DNA of 64,000 nt from Salinispora fenicalii (GTDB lineage Bacteria; Actinomycetota; Actinomycetes; Mycobacteriales; Micromonosporaceae). This document shows, one piece after another, positions 41,315-49,438 of this stretch. The stretch lies in contig NZ_KI911474.1 of NCBI RefSeq assembly GCF_000514815.1, forward strand, positions 133,584 to 197,583, given 5' to 3'. A program made the translations under genes and the position numbers. Each line of letters starts with the position of its first letter. Position 1 is the first letter of the stretch. Below the pieces are notes generated by a model. It was not told the origin of the DNA. It made no database searches and was given only the letters and a program-made list of their open reading frames with translations.

Positions 41315-42223
41315 ATGGATCTGGCGTATCTGCGGGCCCACCCGGAGCACCTGCCGACCTTCCGGACCCACCAGCGGATCCGGGAGACGCCGGTCGCCGG
41401 CGGCAGTAGCTGCACCGCCGCACGGCTCACCCTCGACGACGGGCATTCGATTTTCACGAAGACCTGGCCCGAGTCGGCCACCGGGCACCAGCCGGCGCAC
41501 TTCTTCGCCAGCGAGGCGGCCGGGCTGCGCTGGCTACAGGAGGCGGACGCGGTCGCCGTACCGGAGGTGATCGTGGCACTGCCCAACCTGCTGGCGCTGG
41601 AGTGGGTCGAGTCCGGCGAGCCCGACCCGGAGGCCGCCGAGCGGTTCGGCCGGGAACTGGCTGCCCTGCACCGAGCCGGCGCCCCGACCTTCGGCGCCGA
41701 GTGGCCGGGCTTTATCGGCATGTTGCCGGCGGACAACACCCGGGACGAGGGCCCGTGGTCGCGGTGGTTCGTCGAGCGCCGGCTCCTGCCGTACCTGCGG
41801 ATGTCGGTCGACAACGGCGCGCTCGGCTCGGCGGAGCGGAAGCTGATCGAGCAGGTCGCCGACCGGGCCGCCACTTTCGGCGGCGACGAACCGCCGGCCC
41901 GGCTGCACGGTGACCTCTGGCCGGGCAACCTGCTCTGGAGTCGCGACTACCGGGTCTGGCTGGTTGATCCGGCAGCACACGGTGGCCACCGGGAGACCGA
42001 CCTCGCGCAGCTCGCGCTCTTCGGTGGCGCACCGCACCTGGACCGGATCCGCGCCGCCTACCACGAGGCGTGGCCGCTGGCCGACGGCTGGCCGGAGCGG
42101 ATCCCACTGCACCAGCTTCACCTGCTGCTGGTGCACACCACGCTCTTCGGTGCGACCTACCGCGAAGCGGTTGCCCAGACCGCCCGGAGCGCCCTGCTCG
42201 GTTCGGGCGCGCTACCGTCATAA
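41315..42223 (+). CDS. Fructosamine kinase family protein
   Basis: 302 residues of the aminoglycoside phosphotransferase-like fold. FTKTW is the ATP-binding lysine strand, LHGDLWPGNLLW the catalytic loop and LVDPAAHGGHRETDLAQLALFGG the metal-binding segment; the last two are typical of fructosamine/ketosamine kinases. It phosphorylates glycated amines so they decompose, a protein-repair or sugar-amine catabolic role. The last codons overlap the moaA promoter. Confidence 0.9.
   Translation: MDLAYLRAHPEHLPTFRTHQRIRETPVAGGSSCTAARLTLDDGHSIFTKTWPESATGHQPAHFFASEAAGLRWLQEADAVAVPEVIVALPNLLALEWVESGEPDPEAAERFGRELAALHRAGAPTFGAEWPGFIGMLPADNTRDEGPWSRWFVERRLLPYLRMSVDNGALGSAERKLIEQVADRAATFGGDEPPARLHGDLWPGNLLWSRDYRVWLVDPAAHGGHRETDLAQLALFGGAPHLDRIRAAYHEAWPLADGWPERIPLHQLHLLLVHTTLFGATYREAVAQTARSALLGSGALPS
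42213..42218 (+). promoter_or_regulatory. -10 hexamer TACCGT, leaderless start of moaA
   Basis: TACCGT lies inside the end of the kinase gene and is followed by 6 nt and the GTG at 42225, one base after the kinase stop. Confidence 0.5.
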
Positions 42224-42224
42224 G

Positions 42225-43238
42225 GTGAGCGCCGCCCGACCGACCGCTGGCGTCCTCGTTGACCGGCACGGCCGCGTCGCCCGAAGCCTGCGCGTCTCCC
42301 TGACCGACAAGTGCAACCTGCGTTGCACCTACTGCATGCCGGCGGAGGGGCTGCCCTGGCTCGCCGGGCCGCAGCTCCTCGACGACGACGAGGTGGTCCG
42401 GTTGATCCGGATCGCGGTGCGGCGGCTCGGTGTGACCGAAGTCCGGTTCACTGGTGGTGAGCCGCTGATCCGGCCCGGCCTGGTCGGCATCGTCGCGGCG
42501 GTCGCGGCGCTGGCCCCCCGGCCGCGCATCTCGCTGACCACCAACGGCATCGGTCTGGACCGGCTCGCGCCGGCCCTGCGCACCGCCGGCCTGGACCGGG
42601 TGAACGTCTCGCTGGACACCCTCGACCGGGAGCGGTTTGTCCGGCTGACCCGCCGGGACCGATTGGATGCCGTGCTCGCCGGGTTGACCGGCGCGGCCGA
42701 GGCCGGGCTGACCCCAGTCAAGATCAACACAGTCCTGATCCGCGGCATCAACGAGGACGAGGCGCCCGCACTGCTGCGCTTCGCCCTCGACAACCACTAC
42801 GAGCTGCGCTTCATCGAGCAGATGCCGCTGGATGCCCAGCGCGGCTGGGACCGGTCGACCATGGTCACCGCCGACGAGATCCTCACCCTGCTGCGGGCCG
42901 AACACACCCTGGTGCCGGACCCGGCCCACCGGGGCGCGGCACCGGCCGAGACCTGGCTGGTCAATGGCGGCCCGGCCCGGGTCGGCGTGATCGCCAGCGT
43001 CACCCGCCCCTTCTGCGGAGAGTGCGACCGCACCCGGCTCACCACCGACGGTCAGGTCCGCGACTGTCTCTTCGCCACGACCGAGTCCGACCTGCGCGGG
43101 GCGCTCCGCGCCGGGGCCGACGATGATGAGATCGCCCGCCGCTGGGAGACCGCGATGTGGGGTAAACGGGCTGGTCACGGCATCGACGACCCGGGGTTCC
43201 TGCAACCCGACCGCTCGATGTCCGCGATAGGAGGCTGA
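42225..43238 (+). CDS. moaA: GTP 3',8-cyclase (MoaA)
   Basis: 337 residues. The radical-SAM cluster is C30-x3-C34-x2-C37 (DKCNLRCTYCMP), the C-terminal cluster C264-x2-C267-x13-C281 (CGECDRTRLTTDGQVRDC), and the essential C-terminal GG ends the chain (SAIGG). It starts molybdenum cofactor synthesis with MoaC by rearranging GTP. It is followed by moaD after one base. moaC itself lies in the other Moco block, 13 kb away. Confidence 0.95.
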   Translation: MSAARPTAGVLVDRHGRVARSLRVSLTDKCNLRCTYCMPAEGLPWLAGPQLLDDDEVVRLIRIAVRRLGVTEVRFTGGEPLIRPGLVGIVAAVAALAPRPRISLTTNGIGLDRLAPALRTAGLDRVNVSLDTLDRERFVRLTRRDRLDAVLAGLTGAAEAGLTPVKINTVLIRGINEDEAPALLRFALDNHYELRFIEQMPLDAQRGWDRSTMVTADEILTLLRAEHTLVPDPAHRGAAPAETWLVNGGPARVGVIASVTRPFCGECDRTRLTTDGQVRDCLFATTESDLRGALRAGADDDEIARRWETAMWGKRAGHGIDDPGFLQPDRSMSAIGG

Positions 43239-43239
43239 C

Positions 43240-43536
43240 ATGTCCGACCTGCGGGGGCCAACGACCGACGCCCGACCCGACCGGATGACCGCGACCCTCA
43301 CGATCCGCTACTTCGCCGGGGCCCGGGCGGCAGCCGGATGCGCCGAGGAGCACCTGCCCGCCGGCCGATCGCTGGAGGCGGTCCTGACCGACATAGCCGA
43401 CCGACACGGCGAACGGCTCCACGCGGTACTGGGCGTCGCCAGCTTCCTGGTTGACGGGGTGAACTGGCACGATCGGCGGGCACCGCTGCCCGCGGGCGCC
43501 ACGATCGACGTTCTGCCCCCGTTCGCGGGTGGCTGA
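43240..43536 (+). CDS. moaD: Molybdopterin synthase sulfur carrier subunit (MoaD/ThiS family)
   Basis: 98 residues with a beta-grasp fold ending in the required GG (PPFAGG), which is adenylated and thiocarboxylated to donate sulfur. The core begins TATLTIRYFAGARAAAG. An AGGAGG box precedes the ATG at 43240; an internal ATG at 43285 would remove an unneeded N-terminal extension of 15 residues. It works with MoaE, encoded at 53.7-54.1 kb. Confidence 0.9.
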   Translation: MSDLRGPTTDARPDRMTATLTIRYFAGARAAAGCAEEHLPAGRSLEAVLTDIADRHGERLHAVLGVASFLVDGVNWHDRRAPLPAGATIDVLPPFAGG

Positions 43537-43549
43537 GGGAGGCACAGCC

Positions 43550-44800
43550 TTGTTCGCGGTACTGGGGTTCGTCGCCGTTCTGGCCCTCCTCACCGGCCTG
43601 GTCCACCTCTACCTGTGGAAGCGGCTGGTACGCGACACCACCCGGCCGGGACTGCCGCGACGCATCGGTGGTGTCACCATGCTGGTGCTCGCGGTGCTCG
43701 TCCCGGCCACACTGGTCGGCACCCAAGCCGGGGTGCACTGGCTCGCCTGGCCGGGCTACCTCTGGCTCGCGGTCCTGTTTTACCTGCTGGTCCTGCTGGT
43801 GGCCCTGGAGCTGCCGATGTTGGTCGCCCGGCTGGTGCTACGCCGCCGGGTAGCCGCCGCCACGCCCACCGCCCCGGCACCAGAACCCGCCCTGGTGACG
43901 GCGGGCGGGTCGGCCGAACCGCCGGCCACCGCCCCGCCCGTCGACGGACAGCCGGACCACGATCCGTCCCGCCGGTTACTTCTCGCGCGCGGGGCGGCGA
44001 TCTTCGCCGGGCTCACGGCCACCGGCCTGACCGGCTACGGCGTGCGCACCGCCCTCGGCCCACCCCAGCTGGACCGGGTACAGGTCCACCTGGCCCGGCT
44101 ACCCCGGAGCATGGACGGCCTCCGCATCGCCACCGTCTCCGACATCCACATCGGCCCGCTACTCGGGCGCGCACACACCGAACGGATCGTGGCCACCATC
44201 AACCGGCTGGACGCCGACCTCGTCGCGGTCGTCGGCGACCTCGTGGACGGCTCCGTCGCCGAGCTGGGCGAGGCGGCGGCACCGCTGCGCGACCTGCGAT
44301 CCCGACACGGCAGCTACTTCGTCACCGGCAACCACGAGTACTACTCCGGCGTGGAGGAGTGGGTGCAGGAGGTGGACCGCCTGGGCCTGCGGGTCCTGCA
44401 GAACCACCGGGTGGAGATCAAGGCCCGGGGCGGGGCACTCGACTTGGCCGGGGTCAACGACGCCGAGGCGGCCGGCACCGGGGTGGCCGGCCCGCCGGAC
44501 TACGCCGCCGCCCTCGGCGATCGGGACCCGAACCGACCGGTGGTACTCCTCGCCCACCAGCCGGTCGCGGCGTTCGAGGCCGCCAAATTCGGTGTTGACC
44601 TGCAGCTCTCCGGGCACACCCACGGTGGGCAAATGGTGCCCTTCAACTACCTGGTGCAGCTTGAGCAACCGGTGGTCTCCGGCCTCGGCGAGATCAACGG
44701 CACCAAGGTGTACGTGACCAACGGCGCCGGCTTCTGGGGCCCCCCGGTCCGGGTCGGCACCGAGCCACAAATCACCCTCGTCGAACTGCGTTCGGAATAG
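43550..44800 (+). CDS. Membrane-anchored metallophosphoesterase (YkuE/YaeI-like)
   Basis: 416 residues: four hydrophobic segments in the first 100 residues, a linker, a hydrophobic stretch (FAGLTATGLTGYGVRTAL), then a calcineurin-like phosphoesterase domain with the metal motifs SDIHIGPL, VVGDLVDGS, TGNHEYYSG, LLAHQP and LSGHTHGGQ. All metal ligands are present. The active site should face outside the cytoplasm. GGGAGG 7 nt before the TTG at 43550 decides the start; GTG at 43529 overlaps moaD and has no ribosome site. Residue 143 (Leu) is a TTA codon. Probably part of the moaA-moaD transcript. Confidence 0.88.
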   Translation: MFAVLGFVAVLALLTGLVHLYLWKRLVRDTTRPGLPRRIGGVTMLVLAVLVPATLVGTQAGVHWLAWPGYLWLAVLFYLLVLLVALELPMLVARLVLRRRVAAATPTAPAPEPALVTAGGSAEPPATAPPVDGQPDHDPSRRLLLARGAAIFAGLTATGLTGYGVRTALGPPQLDRVQVHLARLPRSMDGLRIATVSDIHIGPLLGRAHTERIVATINRLDADLVAVVGDLVDGSVAELGEAAAPLRDLRSRHGSYFVTGNHEYYSGVEEWVQEVDRLGLRVLQNHRVEIKARGGALDLAGVNDAEAAGTGVAGPPDYAAALGDRDPNRPVVLLAHQPVAAFEAAKFGVDLQLSGHTHGGQMVPFNYLVQLEQPVVSGLGEINGTKVYVTNGAGFWGPPVRVGTEPQITLVELRSE

Positions 44801-44846
44801 CGCAGCTCACGTGAGCGCGTGGCGGCGAGCGTAGGACGCGGGCTCC

Positions 44847-47800
44847 ATGGCAAGATGCGTCGTGCCTCCGATCAACGCCGCACCCCCCGGTGGCCTCCCG
44901 TCCTTCGTCGCGGACCTGCACATCCACTCGAAGTACTCGCGGGCGTGCAGCCGTGATCTCACCCTGCCGAACCTCGCCTGGTGGGCTCGGCGTAAGGGCA
45001 TCGCCGTCCTCGGCACCGGCGATTTCACCCACCCCGCCTGGTACGACCACCTCCAGGAGACCCTGCATCCAGCGGAGCCGGGCCTCTACCAGCTCGCTCC
45101 GGAGGCCGAGCGGGAGATCGCACGCCGGCTACCGCCACGGCTCGCCGACGAGGCGGAGAACACCCCCGTACGGTTCATGCTCAGCGTCGAGATCTCCACG
45201 ATCTACAAGCGCGACGACCGGACGCGCAAGGTGCACCACCTGGTCTACCTACCGGACCTGGCGGCGGTGGCCCGGTTCAACACTGCGCTCGGGCGGATCG
45301 GCAACCTCGGCTCCGATGGCCGGCCGATCCTCGGTCTGGACTCCCGCGACCTGCTGGAGATCACCCTTACGGCGAGCCCGGACGGCTACCTCGTGCCGGC
45401 GCACATCTGGACGCCCTGGTTCTCCGCCCTCGGCTCCAAGTCCGGCTTCGACGCGATCGCCGACTGCTACGCCGACCTGGCCGAGCACATCTTCGCGGTG
45501 GAGACCGGCCTCTCCTCCGACCCGGAGATGAACTGGCGGGTTGGCAGCCTCGACCGCTACCAGCTGGTGTCGAACTCCGACGCCCACTCCCCGCCTGCGC
45601 TGGCCCGGGAGGCGACGGTCTTCAGCTCCGCCCGCGACTACTTCGGCATCCGGGAGGCGCTGCGGACCGGCGACGGCCTGGCCGGGACGATCGAGTTCTT
45701 TCCAGAGGAGGGGAAGTACCACGCGGACGGCCACCGACTCTGCGGCGTCAACTGGGCACCGGAGCAGACCCGGGCGGCCGGCGGGCGCTGCCCGGAGTGC
45801 GGCAAGCCGCTGACCGTCGGGGTCCTCAACCGGGTGGAGGAGTTGGCCGACCGACCCGCGGGGCACCGGCCGGCGCACGCCCGTGACGTCACCCACCTGG
45901 TGCCGCTGGCCGAACTCCTTGGCGAGATCAACACGGTGGGGGCGCGATCGAAGAAGGTCGCGGGCAAGCTCAACGACCTGATCGCCGCGCTCGGTCCGGA
46001 GCTGGAAATTCTCACCCGGACGCCGCTCGCGGAGATCGACCGGGTCGGCGGCGAACTCCTCGCCGAGGGCATCCGCCGGCTTCGCCGCGGCGAGGTCCAC
46101 CGGGTGTCAGGCTTCGACGGCGAGTACGGCGTCATCACCCTCTTCGACCCGACCGAACTCCGCCCCGGCGGGGGCGCGGCGGCGCAGGAGACGCTCTTCG
46201 ACGTACCCGCCGTGCCGGCGCCGCGTCGACCCGCGGAGCCGAGCCCGAAGCCGAAGGCCCGTCGCCCGGCGACGAAGCCGGAGCCGAGGCGGGCCAGCCA
46301 ACCCTCGCCGCCGATCGCGCCACCCCCCTCGCCGCACGAACCCTTCGAGCCGATGCTCTCCGGAATGGAGGAGGTCGGCACCGGTCTGCTCGACCGGCTG
46401 GACGCGATGCAGCGGGTGGCCGCGTCCGCGCCGGGTGGGCCGCTGCTGATCGTGGCCGGTCCGGGCACCGGCAAGACCCGTACGCTGACGCATCGGATCG
46501 CGTACCTCTGCGCGGAGCTGAACGTCTTCCCGGAGCGTTGCCTGGCGATCACCTTCACCCGGCGTGCCGCCGAGGAGCTGCGGCACCGTCTCGACGGGCT
46601 ACTCGGGCCGGTCGCCGAGGATGTCACCGTCGGCACGTTCCACTCCGTTGGCCTGCAGCTCCTGCGGGAGAACCATGTGGCCGCCGGCCTGCCGGCGAAC
46701 TTCCGGATCGCCGACGACGCGGACCGCGCCGCCGCCCGCGCCGAGGCCGGCGACGACCACGACAGCTACCTGGCGCTGCTCCGCAAGCAGGACCTGGTCG
46801 ACCTCGACGAATTGCTCACCTTGCCGCTGGCCCTGCTGCAAGCCGATCGGCGGTTGGTCGATTCCTATCGCGAACGGTGGCAATGGATCTTTGTTGACGA
46901 GTACCAGGACGTTGATGAGGTGCAGTACGAGCTACTCCGGCTACTCAGCCCCGCCGACGGGAACCTCTGTGCGATCGGTGACCCGGACCAGGCGATCTAC
47001 TCCTTCCGGGGGGCCGATGTCCGCTACTTCCTGCGCTTCTCGCAGGACTTCACCGATGCCCGGCTGGTCCGACTGAACCGCAACTACCGTTCGTCGGCAC
47101 CGATCCTGGCCGCCGCGGTACAGGCGATCGCCCCCACCTCCCTGGTCCGGGGCCGTCGGCTGGACCCGGCCCGGCTCGACCCGGAGGCCCCACTGCTCGG
47201 CCGGTACGCGGCCACCTCCGTCGCCGACGAAGCCACCTTCGTCGCCCGTACGGTGGACGAGTTGGTCGGTGGGCTGTCGCACCGCTCACTGGATTCGGGG
47301 CGGATCGACGGCGCCACGACAACGCTCTCGTTCTCCGACATCGCGGTGCTCTACCGCACCGACGCGCAGGCCGCGCCCATCGTTGACGCGCTGTCCCGGG
47401 CGAACATCCCGGTGCAGAAACGCTCCCATGACCGGCTCCGCGACCGCCCCGGCGTCGCCGACATCGCCCGGGAGCTGCGGCACACCGGCGGCGTTGACGG
47501 CGACCTGCCGGCCCGGGTTCGGCTCGCCGGACAGGTGATCGCGCAACGGTTCGCCGCCCCCACCCTCGACGGTTCGGGAACCGCCGGCCCGGCCGACGTA
47601 CGGGTGGCGGTCGATCTGCTCACCCCACTGGCTCGGCGCTGCGGCGATGACCTGGACCTGTTCCTGTCCCAGCTGGCGACGGGGGCGGAGGTGGACGCGC
47701 TCGACCCACGCGCCCAGGCGGTCACTCTGCTCACTTTGCATGCCGCCAAAGGGCTGGAGTTCCCGGTGGTCTTCCTGGTCGGGGCCGAGGACAGGCTGTT

Positions 47801-48050
47801 GCCACTGCGCTGGCCCGGCAGCGAGCCGGACGACGAGGCGGTCGCCGAGGAGCGACGGCTCTTCTTCGTAGGTGTGACCCGCGCGCAGGATCGGCTCTAC
47901 CTCAGCCACGCCGCCCGGCGATTCCGGCACGGCACCGAGTACGACTGTCGCCCCACTCCATTCTTGTCCGCGATAGATCCGGGGCTCTTCGAACGCCTCG
48001 GGGAACCGAAGTCCCGCCGCCCGAAGGACCGCCAGCTCCGCCTGATCTGA
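44847..48050 (+). CDS. EndoQ-like PHP endonuclease fused to UvrD-type helicase
   Basis: 1067 residues in two parts. Residues about 20-440 match endonuclease Q: a PHP core with DLHIHSKYS (H25, H27), LGTGDFTHP, KVHHLVYLP, VPAHIWTPWFSALGSKSGF and SNSDAHSPP, and a zinc motif C299...C315-x2-C318. A Pro/Lys-rich linker (about 440-510) contains QETLF at 447-451, a sliding-clamp-binding pattern. Residues about 515-1060 are a superfamily 1A helicase with motif I GPGTGKTRT (near 538), motif II DEYQD (684-688), GDPDQAIYSFRGAD, LNRNYRSS, LHAAKGLEF and VGVTRAQDRL, all intact. EndoQ nicks 5' to deaminated or abasic residues; the helicase would unwind from the nick. GTG at 44862 is an alternative start. Confidence 0.85.
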   Translation: MARCVVPPINAAPPGGLPSFVADLHIHSKYSRACSRDLTLPNLAWWARRKGIAVLGTGDFTHPAWYDHLQETLHPAEPGLYQLAPEAEREIARRLPPRLADEAENTPVRFMLSVEISTIYKRDDRTRKVHHLVYLPDLAAVARFNTALGRIGNLGSDGRPILGLDSRDLLEITLTASPDGYLVPAHIWTPWFSALGSKSGFDAIADCYADLAEHIFAVETGLSSDPEMNWRVGSLDRYQLVSNSDAHSPPALAREATVFSSARDYFGIREALRTGDGLAGTIEFFPEEGKYHADGHRLCGVNWAPEQTRAAGGRCPECGKPLTVGVLNRVEELADRPAGHRPAHARDVTHLVPLAELLGEINTVGARSKKVAGKLNDLIAALGPELEILTRTPLAEIDRVGGELLAEGIRRLRRGEVHRVSGFDGEYGVITLFDPTELRPGGGAAAQETLFDVPAVPAPRRPAEPSPKPKARRPATKPEPRRASQPSPPIAPPPSPHEPFEPMLSGMEEVGTGLLDRLDAMQRVAASAPGGPLLIVAGPGTGKTRTLTHRIAYLCAELNVFPERCLAITFTRRAAEELRHRLDGLLGPVAEDVTVGTFHSVGLQLLRENHVAAGLPANFRIADDADRAAARAEAGDDHDSYLALLRKQDLVDLDELLTLPLALLQADRRLVDSYRERWQWIFVDEYQDVDEVQYELLRLLSPADGNLCAIGDPDQAIYSFRGADVRYFLRFSQDFTDARLVRLNRNYRSSAPILAAAVQAIAPTSLVRGRRLDPARLDPEAPLLGRYAATSVADEATFVARTVDELVGGLSHRSLDSGRIDGATTTLSFSDIAVLYRTDAQAAPIVDALSRANIPVQKRSHDRLRDRPGVADIARELRHTGGVDGDLPARVRLAGQVIAQRFAAPTLDGSGTAGPADVRVAVDLLTPLARRCGDDLDLFLSQLATGAEVDALDPRAQAVTLLTLHAAKGLEFPVVFLVGAEDRLLPLRWPGSEPDDEAVAEERRLFFVGVTRAQDRLYLSHAARRFRHGTEYDCRPTPFLSAIDPGLFERLGEPKSRRPKDRQLRLI

Positions 48051-48131
48051 ATTCGCACCCGCCACGCCACGGTGGCGAAGGCGGCGGGACCCCGAGGGTC
48101 CGGCCGCTCACACTCCCGTAGGAGGATGCGC

Positions 48132-48638
48132 ATGCCGGACTACGAACCGCCGCCCGGCCCCGGTGACGGGCCATCCCCCACTCGGCGCAGCGGACCGCTG
48201 GTCGCGGTACTCGGCATCGTCGCGTTCCTGGTCCTCGGCACCGGGGCAGGTGTCCTCTGGTTCCGCACCGGGGGCGACGAGGCGCCGACGGCGTCGAGGT
48301 CCGACCCCAACGTCGCAGCCTCGGTCTCCCCGGCCGGGCCAGCTACCTCGACGAATCCGACATCCAACGTCGCGGCCCCGGATTCTTCGGCCAACCCTCG
48401 CTTCGTCGAGGTCGGCCAGTGCGTCCGCAACGATGGGCCGGCCGACGGCGAGCCAAAGATGCTGATCACCGAGTGTGGCCCGCAGACGTACGAGGTGCTG
48501 CTCCGCGTTGACGGCCCGACCACCGGCGAGGAGGACGCCGCGGCGAAGTGCGCCGCTGTTGGCGGCTACACCAACTGGTTTTTCTTCGACAGTGACCTGG
48601 ACACCCTCGACTTCGTGCTCTGCCTGAAGCAACGCTGA
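48132..48638 (+). CDS. LppU/SCO3897-like membrane-anchored protein
   Basis: 168 residues. A proline-rich cytoplasmic start is followed by one transmembrane helix (LVAVLGIVAFLVLGTGAGVLWF), a Ser/Thr/Pro linker and a C-terminal domain of about 75 residues with four cysteines: FVEVGQCVRND, ITECGPQTYEVLL, AAKCAAVGGYTN and DFVLCLK. The cysteines probably form two disulfides outside the cell. AGGAGG 6 nt before the ATG at 48132 decides the start. A paralogue follows 22 bp downstream. Confidence 0.75.
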   Translation: MPDYEPPPGPGDGPSPTRRSGPLVAVLGIVAFLVLGTGAGVLWFRTGGDEAPTASRSDPNVAASVSPAGPATSTNPTSNVAAPDSSANPRFVEVGQCVRNDGPADGEPKMLITECGPQTYEVLLRVDGPTTGEEDAAAKCAAVGGYTNWFFFDSDLDTLDFVLCLKQR

Positions 48639-48660
48639 GCACCGCACCCCTGGGGACGAG

Positions 48661-49302
48661 ATGAAGCCCAACGAGACCCCGGACCCGAGCCCTTCGCCGT
48701 GGAGCCGGCCACCGCTCGGTCAACTCCCATCACCCGGCCAGCTCCCGCCGCCCGGCCAACTCCCACCGCCCGACCAGCTCCCGCCGCCCGGTCAACTCCC
48801 ACCGTCCGGTCCGCTCTCGGGTCCGCCGGTGCCGCCATCGGTCGGTGGCCAGTGGGGCGCTCCAGGCGGTCAGGCCATGCCACCCGCGCCCCCGAAGCGA
48901 TCCGGCGGCCGGATCGTCCTGATCATCGGACTGACGGTGCTGCTCGCGCTCTTCCCCTGCCTGGGCCTGACCGGTTGGGCGGCATGGAAGCTCTCCACCA
49001 TCGGCGACCGTTCCTCGGAATCGCCCTCTTCCCCCTCGACTGCACGGGATCGGGCGCAGAACAACTCGACGGGCTGGCAGAACTTCGCGCGGGGCGACTG
49101 CGTGGTCAACGACGGTACCGGTGACCACGTCAGGCTACGCAAGGTTGGGTGTAGTCCGAACACGTACCGGGTGCTGCAACGAATCCCGGCCACGACGGAC
49201 AGTGCCCCCTGCCAGACCCTGGCACCCCTCACGAACGCGGTCTACGTGCACGACAACCCGGAAGACGCGCTCGACTTCGTGCTCTGCCTACGAAAGTACT
49301 GA
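48661..49302 (+). CDS. LppU/SCO3897-like membrane-anchored protein, tandem paralogue
   Basis: 213 residues. A GQLPPP hexapeptide repeat tract (five imperfect copies, encoded by 18-bp DNA repeats at about 48715-48800) fills the cytoplasmic N-terminus; one transmembrane helix (VLIIGLTVLLALFPCLGLTGW) precedes a C-terminal domain sharing CVVNDG, VGCSPNTYRVLQ, APCQTL and DFVLCLRKY with the preceding protein. The two are a local duplication that diverged mainly in the N-terminal tract. Confidence 0.75.
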   Translation: MKPNETPDPSPSPWSRPPLGQLPSPGQLPPPGQLPPPDQLPPPGQLPPSGPLSGPPVPPSVGGQWGAPGGQAMPPAPPKRSGGRIVLIIGLTVLLALFPCLGLTGWAAWKLSTIGDRSSESPSSPSTARDRAQNNSTGWQNFARGDCVVNDGTGDHVRLRKVGCSPNTYRVLQRIPATTDSAPCQTLAPLTNAVYVHDNPEDALDFVLCLRKY

Positions 49303-49311
49303 TGTCCAAAG

Positions 49312-49347
49312 CTAGGGCTATCTAGCGTGGAAGCTAGACAGCCCTAG
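49312..49347. promoter_or_regulatory. Large inverted repeat with TCTAGC-N6-GCTAGA core, operator candidate 1
   Basis: Arms 49312-49326 and 49333-49347 match at 14 of 15 positions around a 6-nt centre. The core TCTAGC-N6-GCTAGA (49321-49338) recurs at 49400-49417. CTAG is rare in high-GC actinobacterial DNA, so six CTAG sites within about 105 bp are striking. The hairpin could also end the preceding transcript. Confidence 0.6.
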
Positions 49348-49396
49348 ATCTGGCTCGACACCGGAGTTCGCGACACGCCGGTAGCCCCATCTACAG

Positions 49397-49420
49397 ATGT
49401 CTAGCCCTACTGCTAGACAT
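49397..49420. promoter_or_regulatory. Inverted repeat with TCTAGC-N6-GCTAGA core, operator candidate 2
   Basis: ATGTCTAGC (49397-49405) and GCTAGACAT (49412-49420) are perfect arms around 6 nt. The element covers the expected -35 position of the promoter whose -10 is TAGTCT at 49426-49431, so a bound protein would be expected to block or control transcription of the ATPase gene. Confidence 0.65.
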
Positions 49421-49425
49421 CCCGA

Positions 49426-49431
49426 TAGTCT
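49426..49431 (+). promoter_or_regulatory. -10 hexamer TAGTCT, leaderless start of ATPase gene
   Basis: TAGTCT is followed by 7 nt and the GTG at 49439; no ribosome site is present. Confidence 0.5.
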
Positions 49432-49438
49432 CCGATGC

